A stretch of 64,000 nucleotides of DNA from contig CAWUHX010000279.1 in the NCBI GenBank assembly GCA_963922205.1, forward strand, positions 248,001-312,000. Direction: 5' to 3'. The notes under the pieces are model-generated. The model saw nothing but the letters and a program-made list of their open reading frames with translations, was not told the DNA's origin and searched no databases. Below, one piece after another: positions 21,001 through 30,249 of the stretch (positions within the stretch are counted from its first letter, which is position 1; each line of letters starts with the position of its first letter). The position numbers and the translations under genes are program-made. The DNA is from Romanomermis culicivorax (lineage: Eukaryota > Nematoda > Enoplea > Mermithida > Mermithidae).

Positions 21001-24000
21001 TGCACCGCTCTGTCTGCTCAGTGCAGAAAAGTCAAAAAAAAAAATTTTCTGCACTGCAGTTTGCTCCTGTTACTACTGTTTTTTTAAACGTCTTTGTGGT
21101 TCATGTGTCACATATGTCGTTGATTTTGTTTCTCAATACCGAATAGTTAATGAAGAAAGTATAGGAAATTTACAATCAATACGGTTTTAAGATTAGCGTT
21201 ATTTTTCATTGCACAGGGAGAATGGGACTAATTTGGTTGTAGAACAAAGATTTTGATAAACATCAACAAATGACGACAAAAAAGATATGAGGCCTTATTA
21301 TCTGACAAGGATCCCCAAAGTTTATGCTGATGCACTATTATATCACTTTTATTATAAATTTAAACTACCTTTTGTCGTAGCTCACCAATATAATTTTTAT
21401 AGTTATTTATAATGGATGCCGATATTTTCATGCAACTTGGCAAGTATGTGGCTGCATGTTTTGACTGAAATTTAATCGATTTTAACTTGATTTATTAATA
21501 TTTTGACTAAATGGCACACGAATTTCTATTTGAAGTTTTTTCAACAACATCGAAAATGTGCTTCACATTGTATAGTTCCCCATACAGGGGATGACCACAT
21601 TCTACCAAACCATATGGATACATAGTCAGATGGTCGGCCTGCAAAGCGCAAATGCTTTGATTAAATTATAACAATTTTGAGAGAATGGATGCAATTAGTG
21701 CTTCATACGACGAAAATTTCCTACCCGGGTACCTGTTTGTCCGTTACCCCGGTACGTATTATAATAGTAACATTTAATTAAGCATTTAATAGTATGTGAG
21801 TAGTAACGTATACTTTGAGCTGAAACACATAAAACTCAAATTTTCATCAATTTAAAGAATACATGACTAGATTAATAATCAAAATGAGCATTAAGAAGAT
21901 CAACCAAATTAATAATGCACCTCGTTTGGGCCTGCTCCCAATTTTCTTACACAGAGCAGGTTGCAATGTGAAACTTGGGGGAAAAATTTGGTCGCACAGA
22001 TACATATTAGCTGTTCGCTCTAAAATGATAAATTCGCTTAACTTCATTAGAGAAATGATTAAAATCTATTTCCCTTGTATTTCATTCAATTCGTGTCAGT
22101 TTTAGACTTTTAAAGGTGAACTTTCGGAGTTTTGGAGGAGAAATGAAAGGTTGACAAAAGTGACGTGATTGGTACATAGCACCGAGAAATTCTGATTTCA
22201 GGGGCTCTAAAACGACAATATCATTTTTTCAACACACTCTTGTGCAACTATCGATGATCGATCGTGTTCTTTACGCCATTCACGCCATGTAAAAGATTTT
22301 TTCTCCATTATCGATTTAATATATCTTGGGTCAGTAATTTACCAATCATAATTATTCATCAAAAAAGATTGTTTTCAAATAATCTGAAGCATAAAAAAGC
22401 GCCATAGGTAATTTTACCTCTGATTTGAATATTTTGGATTTCATATCCAATAAAGCTGGAGAATGAATAAAGGAATGAAAAATGAATGAACTTCCATCTT
22501 TTCTTTCTTTTTCATTATCTTTTTTATCTTTTCAATATCTATTTCCTGGTTGAAAGGTCAAATTTTTCAGTGAATTCAATGAGTTTTCAGCTGAGCAAAC
22601 TAAAATTCAAAAATTAGGCAAGCAATCAAGAATTCGGATTCTTCAGTCGACAAGAACTTCTGCTATGCTGATGATGTTCTAATCAGTCTTTAAATACAAA
22701 AAGTTTACGTTCACGGAAGCCGAAAATTCTAAAGGACCGCAAAACGAATTTCTAAGAAAAATCTTGATTTTCGTCAAATACGTCAAAAAACAATAAAAAA
22801 TCAAATTATTCATAGAATTCTGAAGTTTAAAAGCCATAAGCATAAGCTAGGCCGACATTTTCTAACTGTGCAATATTTTCCATTTTGAAACGCATAGAAA
22901 TGCATTTCTGGGCAGGAAACCCTGTAACTGATCAAAACGGTTGTCAAGCTCTCGGTTGCACAGTGGAACTTGCTGAAAAAATTTGGTTGCACAATCCGAA
23001 AATTGGTTTTTGTATGCGAAAAACGCTGCATGTTCCTTCTTGTTTCTAAAACAGGTATACATATGTATATAGCCTACACAAACTGATGTGTATTGTTTGA
23101 TGCTTGTATACGTATAGTGTAAACGCGGAGACGACACATTATTGTTCAGATTGTAAACCGTTAGTTCAAATGTCTTGTTACCTCAAGTGTCTCGCTACTC
23201 CAAGTAATGCTATAAATCCCTTTATTCCAAGTAAAGCAATTTTTTGAAAAAAATGCTGTCCCGTCAAAAACTCTATATGAATCTTCTAAAATTTTGCGTA
23301 CAGGTACTCTAACACTTAAACAAGGTTAAACACACCCTTAAACAAGATACAAAAAACGAAAGAAAAATAAATACAAAGAAGAGTATATAAAACAAAAAAG
23401 AACAGCATGAAAATGAACCAAAACATAAACAAAGACAAAGAAAACAAAAGGAAAATAAATAAAAAAATAAAGAAAACTACGGAAAAAATATAACGAAAAG
23501 AAAAGCAGTTTGGCGCCGAAACAGCCTCCGGCAAAATAGCGGACACTGAAATAGCGAGTGCCGAACTGGCTAGCGCCCAAACGACGGCGTCGGAATGACG
23601 CCACCGGAATGTGCCTTTCCGTACTTTGCAGGACCTTTACATTAGTCTGCCTTTAGAGAAATCGTTGTATGATGATAAAAATTGAGAACCAATAATATAT
23701 GTCGGTCCCTTATTTGATTCTATAACTTAACTTTTACACACTGCGTTGAAAAAACAAAAGAACCTGATTTTTTGATGCAACTTCGATACACGAGTTTCCC
23801 CTGTAGTGCACTATACAACATAAATTTTCTATACACGATAACTACTTGGATACGCTATCGAACCATGCATATTGTTTTTACGTCACTTGCGCACTATGTT
23901 TACATCACAGTGTAAACTGAAAAAAATCATTTTTTGAGGATGGTTCCGAACGTTGTCAAAATCTTTTGATTGATGTATTCTACAATCTTACGGTTTGGCG

Positions 24001-27000
24001 CAAAGCAAAGTGGGTGGGCTATAATGTGGTGCGTTAAAGTCTGTAAGGAACCAAGGGATGCAAAAGTGCTGGAAGTTTTGTGGAATAGAAGCTTCCAACT
24101 TTTCTTAAATATCAAAAAATTATTTTTACAATCAGCTATAGATTCAGTGAGAATAATTATACATATAGTTACCGTATAAAGTTCATTACAGGTCGTTTAA
24201 ATAAAGAATAAAAATTTTAACTATGAGTTGAAAAATTTTCATAATCTTATAGTTTTTTCGGTAAAAAACTGCAACAACTTTTGAACACCTGCGTCCTTGT
24301 TGATTGAATAAACGTACCTGTTAGAGGAAGTTTTAGAATAGAAATGTATAAATTATTCAGACGGGCTATTGCACCATACAGCCAAATTTGCATATTGAAA
24401 TATTTTTAAAATGATTAGCTGCAAAGGATTTTTTCAATCTTATTGCAATTTTAAGAATTTATAGCATTTTTGGAGTAACGAGACACTTGGAGTAATGGGA
24501 ATTTGACAAATAGATTTATAACATTTTTGGGGCAATGGGACACTTGGAATAAAGCAACACAACGATTGTTCAATATGCGCTCCATACGTTTCCACACATT
24601 GAACATTCAACACTATCTACTTGACTTTTTTAATACAATCAATTACCGGAATTCCCCCGCGGGTGCCGGATAGGGTTTCTCTGATTCTACGCGGGTACCC
24701 GGGTAATTCGGGTACCCGGTGTGAAGCTCTAGATGCAATTTGAAACAATAATTTTTTTAATTTAATGGAAAGATGACTTTTACCCGTTTTTAGCGGCACG
24801 CTCGAGGGTTCTCAAATTTTGATGAAATCTTGCGGGTATGTATCGAAGGCATATATACATGTAACAAGGCAATGAGGTCTGGGGGGTGATAGGGCGATCT
24901 CTTTGGAGCCGGTGGTTACTGATTCCCAAAATCTTAGGGGTAGGGGTCTCTTAAGGGAAAAAAATTGATTTTTTTCACCAAAAAAATTCGAAAAAAACGG
25001 TTCAAAAAGTAATAATTTTTGTTTAAAAAGCTGCAAAAAAAGTTTTCATGGTGCGGAGCGCCAGGAAAATTGACATTTTTGACCTTTTTTTGTTCAAAAA
25101 TTGACATTTTTCAGTATTTTACCTACAAAAAGTACGGGGGTCCCTATGACTACCATATGGATAGCCATAGGATTAGAAAATTCTATGGGGAAAGGGTCGG
25201 TCAATGGCTAGTCATATGACCAACGATTTCTGGGGGGAGGGTCAGCACTTCGCTTCCAATTACATGTATGGTCCAAAAGGTCCAGCCATAACATAGTGGA
25301 GTTGGATCAATGAAATTCATATTTTGGCTTTACTAGTGGATATACAATAAACATTGTTACATACATGTGCTGACTAAATATTATTGGTCTTCATTGCATA
25401 CCCGATTACTTGCAGTCGTTTAATGATTGTGAAAATCGCAAAAATATGAACCTTTTGATTGATTTTACAACGCGAATTTCAATTTCCAGATCAAATAAAT
25501 ATTGGATTGTGGCTTAGTGCAAAAAACTGTACAGAATATGTATTTTTGTGGTATAATTAATTTTCCTCTTTATCACAACCCTGGTCGAATCTTAGAGAAA
25601 TTGTATATTAAATATTATTTTGAAACATGTATAACATGTGCATATATGATTAAAATTGTACAGTGTGTTTCATAACGCGACAAACGCGAATTTTTTTAGC
25701 GCAACACTATAGAACTCATTTTTTACTTCATGCGTGTATAACTTCACCAAAAACCTATAAACACTGTTCAATTTGACGTCTTCAAATGGCTCTCAAATTT
25801 TGCAGGACAATTTTTTTCGCCGGGAAGCGCATCAAGAATCGACACATTTTTTTACAAAAACGCTCAAAAATTTGACACTAATCGATAGATTTTCATATCT
25901 ACTATTCAAAGACACTAATTTGAAAGCTTTATGCTTATTTTTAATGGAGCTATATGCCTATAAAGTGAGGAAGAGTTGATCAGTGTTGCACTAAAAAATT
26001 CGTATGTGTCCCATTATAAAACATAAACTTAACGGATTTATTCAAATATCATTTATATCATGCATTGAGATTTCTTGTGCGACGCACTGTTTTTTTTAGC
26101 GCGGCGCTAATAAAACATGGGCTAATAAAAAATTTTGGTCATTAGCGCTCCGCGAAATTTCTGTTTCAGAATTTACAATGATGAATATACAAGGCCGTTG
26201 GGACTTTGTCGTTGATTTCGTGTCTCTCACAGAGAAAAATCTCGAAATTTTCCGGCGCTTCGCGCCGGTCAGTGAGTATAACAGTCATTATTTTTATTCC
26301 ACTTACTACTTAACATTCAGCAGTTTCAATCAACTGAATTGTACCTCATCTCTTTTCGATTAGTTACAAGAAAACATTTCGCCGATTAATGAGATTTTCC
26401 ATCAATTTTTACAATTTTTTCTCTCGTGTCGTTTGAAGCCCCGTTTTTCTCCTCAATGCGATCTTTTAGGGAATAAAATTTCGAAATAAGGAAAAGCTTT
26501 GGGCATTTTTTTTCATAAGAAAATATTTTTTTTTCACTTCAAAACCGAAAAGATTCATTTTTGTGAATTTCAGAAAGTCAAAACCTCAAAATTTTCCGCC
26601 GGTCGAACAGTCATTGCTTTCTATCAAACGCGGTCGTTAGCATATCTACTTCCACTTACTAATTAACCTTCATCAGTTCCTATCAATTGAATTACTTCAT
26701 CTCTTTTTTACTAATTCAGTCAAGAGTCAATAATTTTCTGATAATTGAGATTTTTCATCACTTCTCAGAATTTTATCCTCTCGCTTCGTTTGGAGTTTTC
26801 CAAGGTTTTGAAACCTGAACCTTCTCAATCTGCGATTGAAAGACGATAAAAACATCATTACGAGACTGTAAATTTAGAGCATCTATCCAGGAATAATTGT
26901 TGGGAACATACATTTTCCAGCATTTTGCAACACAAAAATCCGACCCGGCGCTGGGCGCCGGGATAAGAAAGGTATTACGATGCATTAATTTCATTCCGAT

Positions 27001-28556
27001 TTATTTTCATTGTTATGAAGATTCATTTTTCCAGCCTTTTAGAATGTAAAAACCTGAAAATTTTCCGGCGCCTATCCGGTTACGAGCCTGTGAATATAGG
27101 TAGGTACGTTTTAAAGAACGCTGTCGAAATATACGTTTACAATAACACATTTCTCAATAATGCTCAATACAATCACGAATAACTTGATCACTATTGTAAA
27201 AATAAATGTTACTGCGCGCTAATAAATTTTTTTTGCGCTAATGAAGTCGAACTGACATTAGCGGCACTGCTAATGGGTGTGCCGCTAAAAAAACAGGTAA
27301 TGTGCGCTCTTTGGTCGAAGTTCAGAAAGTGTGTCTTGAAATTGCAAATATATTCGGGTATATGACTTCTCTCAAAAACTAATTTTTTGAAGTCGAGCAC
27401 ATAAAAGCTGCAAGTTTTTTTGATAAACTATTTCTTGTATGTGTAAACTAATCAGGAAGAAGTCGGTTTTAGTCCAAAACAAGAAATTCATCAATAAAAA
27501 AATTTCTAACCTGCTTAGTTTCTTTATTCCACAGTGTCCAAAATTTAGTTTCGGCTTTGTCCACTTCACGACTAGGGATTTTAAAGGCTATGGTTTCGTA
27601 GGGTTCCGCGGCGAACAACAGATATTGCCAGCGTTTGTCCGGCGGTTCAATTTTCTGTTCGTAAGCCGACATGAATCTGTGTCGCGGATTGACGCCGTCG
27701 CCGATTTCAGGGTAATCGATTTGAAAAAGTAGACTTTGCTGATTGTTGGACGGATCTCGTTGCTTCGTCACTATGAGAAGTAACACAATTTTTCGGTAAA
27801 AATGGTATTTTTTGAAAACCCTAACCTTTATAACCCGGACGACCGATTTTGACGAATTTTCTCGTTTCGACACGTGGCTTATCCATCGCGGGCATTCCTG
27901 CCGGTTGATCGCGGGCATCTTGAGCGGCTCGACGGGCTCTGCGATTTTTTTTCGAATAATTAAAAACACGTAGGAAATTTTTAAGGAAGGAAATTTTAGG
28001 TGAACTTTAACCACTCATAAGTCTGTTCAAAACGAAGGTACGCAAACGCAAATGTTTTTGAATATATCTCAGCGAGATCTATCGATCGATGCCCGATTTA
28101 TTACGTTTTGGAAGGAAGAATTCTTTCTAAAGCCGTATCATTAATATAAAATCATCACTCTAATTTTCATAGGTACATAACACACGGATGCGTCTTTTTT
28201 TTGAAGTTACTAAAAATTCTCAAATTTTGAAGACATTTCGTTCTAAAACTTACAAATTAGCCTGATGCTTTTTCCCCTGCGTATGAGCCAAATAACTGCC
28301 TTCGTTATTGTGCAAGGTTAAACATAATTTGCATTCGTAACCGCCCAAATGATTTTTCATAAAATAAGGATCCTGAATGATGAACCGAGTAACATTATGA
28401 AAAAGAGTTTTGTAAGTTACTGAACGTCACTTTATTTAAATCAATAGTTTCTAAAGCTAATTGACGTAAGCGTTCGCGTCGGTCGCGGTTGGCATCCGAC
28501 CAGGACGCAACGCCGCCTGTGCCAGTCTTTCCGCCGGGCCGATGTTGAAAATCCAT
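8812..28556 (-). CDS. SF3A2: SF3A2, U2 snRNP splicing factor 3a subunit 2 (five exons)
   Basis: The protein is the SF3a66 subunit of the U2 snRNP, needed to form the 17S U2 particle and the prespliceosome in the nucleus. Joining five exons gives 828 nt, 275 residues plus stop, in frame at every junction. Residues 1-42 are the conserved N-terminus (MDFQHRPGGKTG, RRERLRQLALETI). Residues 54-78 are the C2H2 zinc finger (C56, C59, H72, H78). Residues 112-206 are the conserved core, including VKIGRPGYK, VTKQRD, QQSLLFQIDYPEI, RHRFMSAYEQ, RWQYLLFAAEPYETIAFK and NKETKQ. Residues 207-275 start FFLQFAFR and end in a short Pro-rich tail. That tail is much shorter than in vertebrate SF3A2. The last intron is 18.5 kb against 55-315 nt for the others. 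No frameshift or premature stop is seen, so the gene looks functional. Confidence 0.93.
9225..9920. repeat. Long inverted repeat K, left arm
   Basis: The reverse complement of this segment matches 15030-16010 over its length, apart from a 400-bp insertion in the right arm and scattered changes. Shared landmarks are the phrase around GGGGCTACAGTATCCCAAA (about 9894-9912 here, reverse complement at about 15037), TTCCACAGTGGAGGTCGGA on the right arm, and GCACTT..ACACTAATGAATCC. The arms could be two independent copies in opposite orientation or the ends of one 6.8-kb unit. Confidence 0.6.
11583..12668. mobile_element. Family L/O element, decayed copy (L1)
   Basis: Positions 11690-12405 match 28695-29402 in the same orientation (TTTGATCA(T/C)ATCGGATACAG onward). 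It is flanked by blocks rich in GGCTTGT/ACAAGCC, and the outer ends (CATAGTTTTTTTAGC; right end AAAAAAAACCCTG) are hAT-like inverted termini. No clean 8-bp duplication was found. A degenerate GC hairpin lies near 11760. Confidence 0.5.
12776..13904 (+). pseudogene. hAT transposase relic (BED-finger, CGGBP1-like hAT group)
   Basis: Three fragments in order match one hAT transposase. The first (12844-13103) has a BED-type finger (GKIFMCDLCD..., with a downstream HIKS) and then ...QVLFQAGIPIFEL, the layout shared by CGGBP1 and related hAT proteins. The second (about 13320-13521) reads STYMVLTFSNLKALY..LKHVSCLARRIHLVCE, the hAT segment with conserved Cys and His, then KLIRKAPARINLFKERTD. The third (13576-13904) continues LPLPPDAIVTRWETWI, the hAT TRW motif. 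A 54-nt intron (13522-13575, GTTTGT...TTTCAG) joins the last two in frame. The catalytic segment between the first two fragments is missing, and a stop lies at 12848. It sits inside the SF3A2 intron on the opposite strand. Confidence 0.72.
15368..15768 (+). mobile_element. TRIM-family element, second insertion
   Basis: Starts TGTTGAG and ends TTCAACA, flanked by a perfect CTCT duplication (15364-15367 and 15769-15772), inserted in repeat K. The first 187 bp (15368-15554) match the LTR of the element at 3248-3663, including the tRNA-like unit. They are followed by CTGGTGACCGTACCAG, a primer-binding-like site identical over 15 nt to that of the gag element at 7582. The remaining 214 bp include a purine tract (AAGGGGGGAGGG, about 15591-15602), but a second full LTR is missing. 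It may be a truncated or recombined copy. Confidence 0.65.
15435..15507 (+). tRNA. tRNA-like sequence in TRIM LTR (degenerate)
   Basis: A 73-nt unit with box A TGGCTCAGTTGG, box B GGTTCAAGTCC, and TTTT 6 nt after the end. The T and D arms are kept. The anticodon stem has two mismatches (TGCAG/ACGCA) and the loop again reads ACGGTAG. It is better explained as a Pol III promoter than as a working tRNA. Confidence 0.62.
17837..17884. repeat. Perfect 16-bp hairpin
   Basis: GTCTAATAAACAGGTT (17837-17852) is followed by its exact reverse complement (17869-17884) with a 16-nt loop. Not part of any element I recognised. Confidence 0.7.
17957..18319. mobile_element. Family A MITE, copy 2
   Basis: 363 bp. 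The ends CACACATGTAATTGGGG and CCCCGTTACATGTATG are inverted. The flanks are CCCTACCT (17949-17956) and CCCTACCC (18320-18327), 7 of 8 identical. Inside are a C run, CCATATGGCTA repeats in both orientations, and a GAAAAAATCGAATTTTTT block shared with all family A copies. Confidence 0.75.
18784..19017. mobile_element. Family J MITE, copy 2
   Basis: 234 bp with ends CAGACATG and CATGTATG, flanked by a perfect 8-bp duplication TTTAAAGC (18776-18783 and 19018-19025). Opposite orientation to the copy at 8235-8448. Confidence 0.78.
19279..19453. mobile_element. Family G hAT-like MITE, short form
   Basis: 175 bp, starting CAGAGGTCACC and ending GGGGCATTCTG (inverted CAGA ends). The flanks GGTCTGGG (19271-19278) and GGTCTGAT (19454-19461) share 6 of 8 bases. 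Nearly the same length as the copy at 59142-59317. Confidence 0.65.
19598..20858. mobile_element. Family A MITE, copy 3, split by a family G element
   Basis: The left end CGCACATGTAACGGGG is at 19598 and the right end AATTACATGTATC at 20858. The outer flanks CTTATGAA (19590-19597) and CTTGTGAA (20859-20866) match at 7 of 8. The element is interrupted by G2 at 19968-20836. Removing G2 and one duplication leaves about 384 bp, a normal family A length. Confidence 0.75.
19968..20836. mobile_element. Family G hAT-like element, long form (869 bp)
   Basis: Begins CAGAGGTCCCCAAGG and ends GGGGTGCTCTG, flanked by a perfect 8-bp duplication ACTCCCAT (19960-19967 and 20837-20844). Its ends match the 175-bp G copies, so the short forms look like internal-deletion derivatives of this longer form. 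No transposase frame is kept. A short CAGTG...CTACTG segment lies outside it at 20989-21078. Confidence 0.78.
21925..23027. mobile_element. Family N element, decayed copy
   Basis: Shares with N1 (31773-32622) the phrases GTGAAACTTGGGGGAAAAAT near 21968, a TTGGTTGCACA-type phrase near 22983, and the right end GTATGCGAAAAACGCTG. The left boundary is approximate and no target duplication was found. Confidence 0.45.
23160..24565. repeat. Inverted repeats Q with A-rich and GC-rich centre
   Basis: A CAAGTGTCTCGCTACTCCAA phrase near 23185-23210 is repeated in inverted orientation near 24475-24500 (GTAACGAGACACTTGGAG), with a further related copy near 24530. Between them lie an A-rich tract (about 23330-23500) and a GC-rich stretch (about 23510-23605) of alternating GCGCC-GAA-type words. 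Probably the ends of an old DNA element; the superfamily is not known. Confidence 0.45.
24854..25270. mobile_element. Family A MITE, copy 4
   Basis: Ends TATACATGTAAC and CCAATTACATGTATG enclose the full family A body in the orientation of copy 3. No matching 8-bp flanks (AAGGCATA against GTCCAAAA), so one boundary may be rearranged. Confidence 0.65.
25661..26029. mobile_element. Tc1/mariner-like MITE (369 bp)
   Basis: Imperfect inverted ends of about 48 bp. The left end starts CAGTGTGTTTCATAACGCGA and includes CGAATTTTTTTAGCGCAACAC; the right end is its reverse complement with about ten changes. TA flanks both sides (25659-25660 and 26030-26031). No transposase frame. Confidence 0.62.
26085..27296. 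mobile_element. hAT-like element with AGCGC-rich ends
   Basis: The left end CACTGTTTTTTTTAGCGCGG resembles the reverse complement of the right end (CCTGTTTTTTTAGCGGCAC). Both subterminal regions are rich in GCGCTAAT words. The flank match is weak (GTGCGACG against GTGCGCTC, a few bases offset). Inside are hairpins at 26252-26268 and 26944-26962. It lies 215 bp from the exon 4 donor. Confidence 0.45.
27511..27770 (-). CDS. SF3A2: SF3A2 exon 4
   Basis: 260 nt, from acceptor CTCATAG to donor GTTAGA. Encodes the most conserved block (VTKQRD through WNKETKQ). It ends on a codon boundary, so exon 5 must start in phase 0; the exon at 9021 does. Confidence 0.93.
27826..27938 (-). CDS. SF3A2: SF3A2 exon 3
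   Basis: 113 nt, completing the Leu codon and encoding ARRAAQDARD...KFVKIGRPGYK, then one base of the next Val codon. The acceptor is AAATCGCAG and the donor GTTAGG. Intron 2 (27939-28253) is 315 nt and intron 3 (27771-27825) is 55 nt. Confidence 0.92.
28254..28372 (-). CDS. SF3A2: SF3A2 exon 2 (zinc finger)
   Basis: 119 nt, from acceptor TTCATCATTCAG to donor GTAAGT. Encodes DPYFMKNHLGGYECKLC and the rest of the C2H2 finger through GKKHQANL, close to the metazoan consensus. The final Leu codon is split (phase 2) with exon 3. Confidence 0.93.
28431..28556 (-). CDS. SF3A2: SF3A2 exon 1
   Basis: 126 nt, residues 1-42, from ATG at 28556 to the donor K|GTGACG. The start is chosen because MDFQHRPGGKTG is the conserved SF3A2 N-terminus. 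Intron 1 is 28373-28430 (58 nt). Confidence 0.93.
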
Positions 28557-28660
28557 AAATCAGACAAAAGAGCTGAGAGAAAAAAAGGAGATTGTATAGA
28601 TTATATTTCAATGAAACCTCGAAATGCACATTGGTGTTGATTATTGATTTTGCTTCGGAG
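28557..28660 (-). promoter_or_regulatory. SF3A2 5' flank, shortened by an insertion
   Basis: Only 104 bp separate the ATG from the start of the L2 element. The 5' UTR and core promoter must therefore lie here or use sequence from the element. I see no clear TATA box at a usual distance on the minus strand. Confidence 0.4.
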
Positions 28661-30241
28661 CACTGTTTTTCTGCACAGTGCAGACTTTTTTGAGTCGTGT
28701 GTTTGATCACATCGGATACAGAAAAGATGCATTTTGGTGCATTTTAGAAGGCCATAATCTCAAAATTTTCCGGCGCAACGCGCCGGTTATAGCTTTAATA
28801 AGCATTATTATTTTTTCTTAGCTCAGGTGCAGCTTCTAGCATGTCTATTGTCTACCTTCACTTATCATTTAATCTTTAACAGTTTTCACCATCTTAAGCG
28901 TATTATCTCATGTTTTAATTGGTAATCTTCAATATTTTATCTTGATATTTAATGAAGATTCACATTTTTTCCTTGATATATTTTTTGACAAAGATCAATA
29001 CGTCAAGTCTGTAAACTTTTTGAAACGATTATTCCATTCTTAACGTAAAATCAATCGAAAAGCTTCATGGGGGTAGTTTTTGGAAATTTCTACTCTTCTC
29101 AATCATATATCTTTTCAGCCAAGTTCATGAGAGTTTGCGAATAAATTACTGGTTTAAAAATTTTTCAAATATAAATTCTAGAAATTACGACTTTTGAACA
29201 CAAAATTTGAATCTAATTCTTGAAATAAATGTTTGGAAAATTGATTTTCCAGCGTCGCAGATACCCAAAAAAATTTTCCGGCGCTGTGCGCCGGATAAAT
29301 CAGTATCTTTTCTGGGCTGTCACTTGTCATCATAAGGAACTTGTCCGTCGATTTCTCGTGTAATTCAAAGTCATTATGCTCTTAGATAGTTTGCTGGAAA
29401 ATTTAAAAATTTTCACCTCCCGTCGGTCGGTTTTGAGGGCCGAGGGATGTCGGGGTTACTGTGGGTGCACGTGTTCAGCTTCCGGCGTCAGTGCGCAGGT
29501 GGTGGACGCGGCGAAAAGTGGCGGAAAGAAAATATAAATTTACATAGATTTATGTAGCCACTGTTTCGCGTATTTTTGGTTATATTTTTATTATTGAAAA
29601 TTGTTATGGAAGCGTCGCCGTCAATCGTTCAATATTGTATTTTTTGTTTTATTTTATTGGCGACATCGCTTTGTTTTCCCAATACAACGCTTATAAGGTA
29701 ATTTGCATTGTTTTGTGAGCGCAGTGGAACGTTCATTAAGCTTAGGAGTGGAGACATGGGTAGGAGCTCCTGAGGTACGTGCCAAGGTGTTCTGCCTGAG
29801 GTTTGGTGAAGTACTGGAGCGTATCTGGTGAATCGAGTGAGAGAGTTTCGGTTTATTGTATTTTGTTAGCCTATGGTCAGAACTGTTGCAGCTTCCTTTA
29901 TATAAATCCAAAGGTCAGTTACATCATCTGAACCCACGGCAGCCTAACACCACAATGGTTGTAGATTAGACTTCGATCAAACTCAAAAATTTCAATGTTT
30001 CCTCAATTTTAATGAATTGAAGGCCCTAAAAACAGCAAAAGGTTTGAAAAAGCTCAAAAATACATAAAGAAAGCATCTAAGATCATTTTTAAGCAAAAAA
30101 CTACTTCGACTTTGACCCCTTCCCTCTTTTGGAGAAAAGGCCCGGAGGAAAAAACAGTGGTAACAGGAGAAAACCACAGTGCAGAAACTTTTTTTTAACT
30201 TTTCTGCACTGAGCAGAAAGCCCGGTGCAGAAAAAACACTG
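28661..30241. mobile_element. Family L hAT-like element (L2, 1581 bp)
   Basis: The left end is CACTGTTTTTCTGCACAGTG, and the right end read inward is CAGTGTTTTTTCTGCACCGG. A perfect 8-bp duplication CTTCGGAG flanks it (28653-28660 and 30242-30249). It contains two GC hairpins (28770-28786 and 29278-29294) and is itself interrupted at about 29405-29951. No transposase frame is recognised. Confidence 0.8.
29405..29951 (-). mobile_element. Insertion in L2, possibly a solo LTR
   Basis: The L1 copy reads straight through at 12405-12440 where L2 has about 545 extra bp that are richer in GC. On the minus strand the insert begins TGTTAGGCTGCC and has a strong TATA box (TTATATAAAGG, about 29900) and a poly(A)-type AATAAA near 29655, the order expected in an LTR. 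Clear CA end and target duplication were not found. A 5' exon or UTR of a retrogene is another possibility. Confidence 0.4.
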
Positions 30242-30249
30242 CTTCGGAG

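Larger units (their letters stand above)
9022..27510 (-). other. SF3A2 intron 4 (18,489 bp)
   Basis: Bounded by donor GTTAGA (27505-27510) and acceptor TTTTTTCAG (9022-9030) on the minus strand. It holds no other recognisable host gene. Its content is long inverted repeats, a hAT relic, a TRIM copy, at least eight MITEs and unassigned AT-rich sequence, annotated separately. Stretches where I see nothing recognisable are about 9921-11580, 12670-12775, 13926-15029, 16011-17836, 18320-18783, 20859-21900 and 25271-25660. Confidence 0.85.

Noticed and set aside
20989-21078. 90-bp CAGTG...CTACTG unit as a separate hAT MITE
   Set aside because: The ends resemble family L, but the flanking 8-mers (GCCCAAGC and TTTTTTTA) do not match, so the boundaries are not supported.
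27209-27400. Minus-strand frame reading ...LDFKKLVFER, considered as the SF3A2 last exon
   Set aside because: The nearest acceptor gives the wrong phase and the residues fit poorly. The exon at 8812-9021 starts with FFLQF in phase 0 and fits far better.
28441-28710. 89-codon minus-strand frame overlapping SF3A2 exon 1
   Set aside because: It is a different frame from the conserved SF3A2 N-terminus and runs into the L2 element; a shadow.
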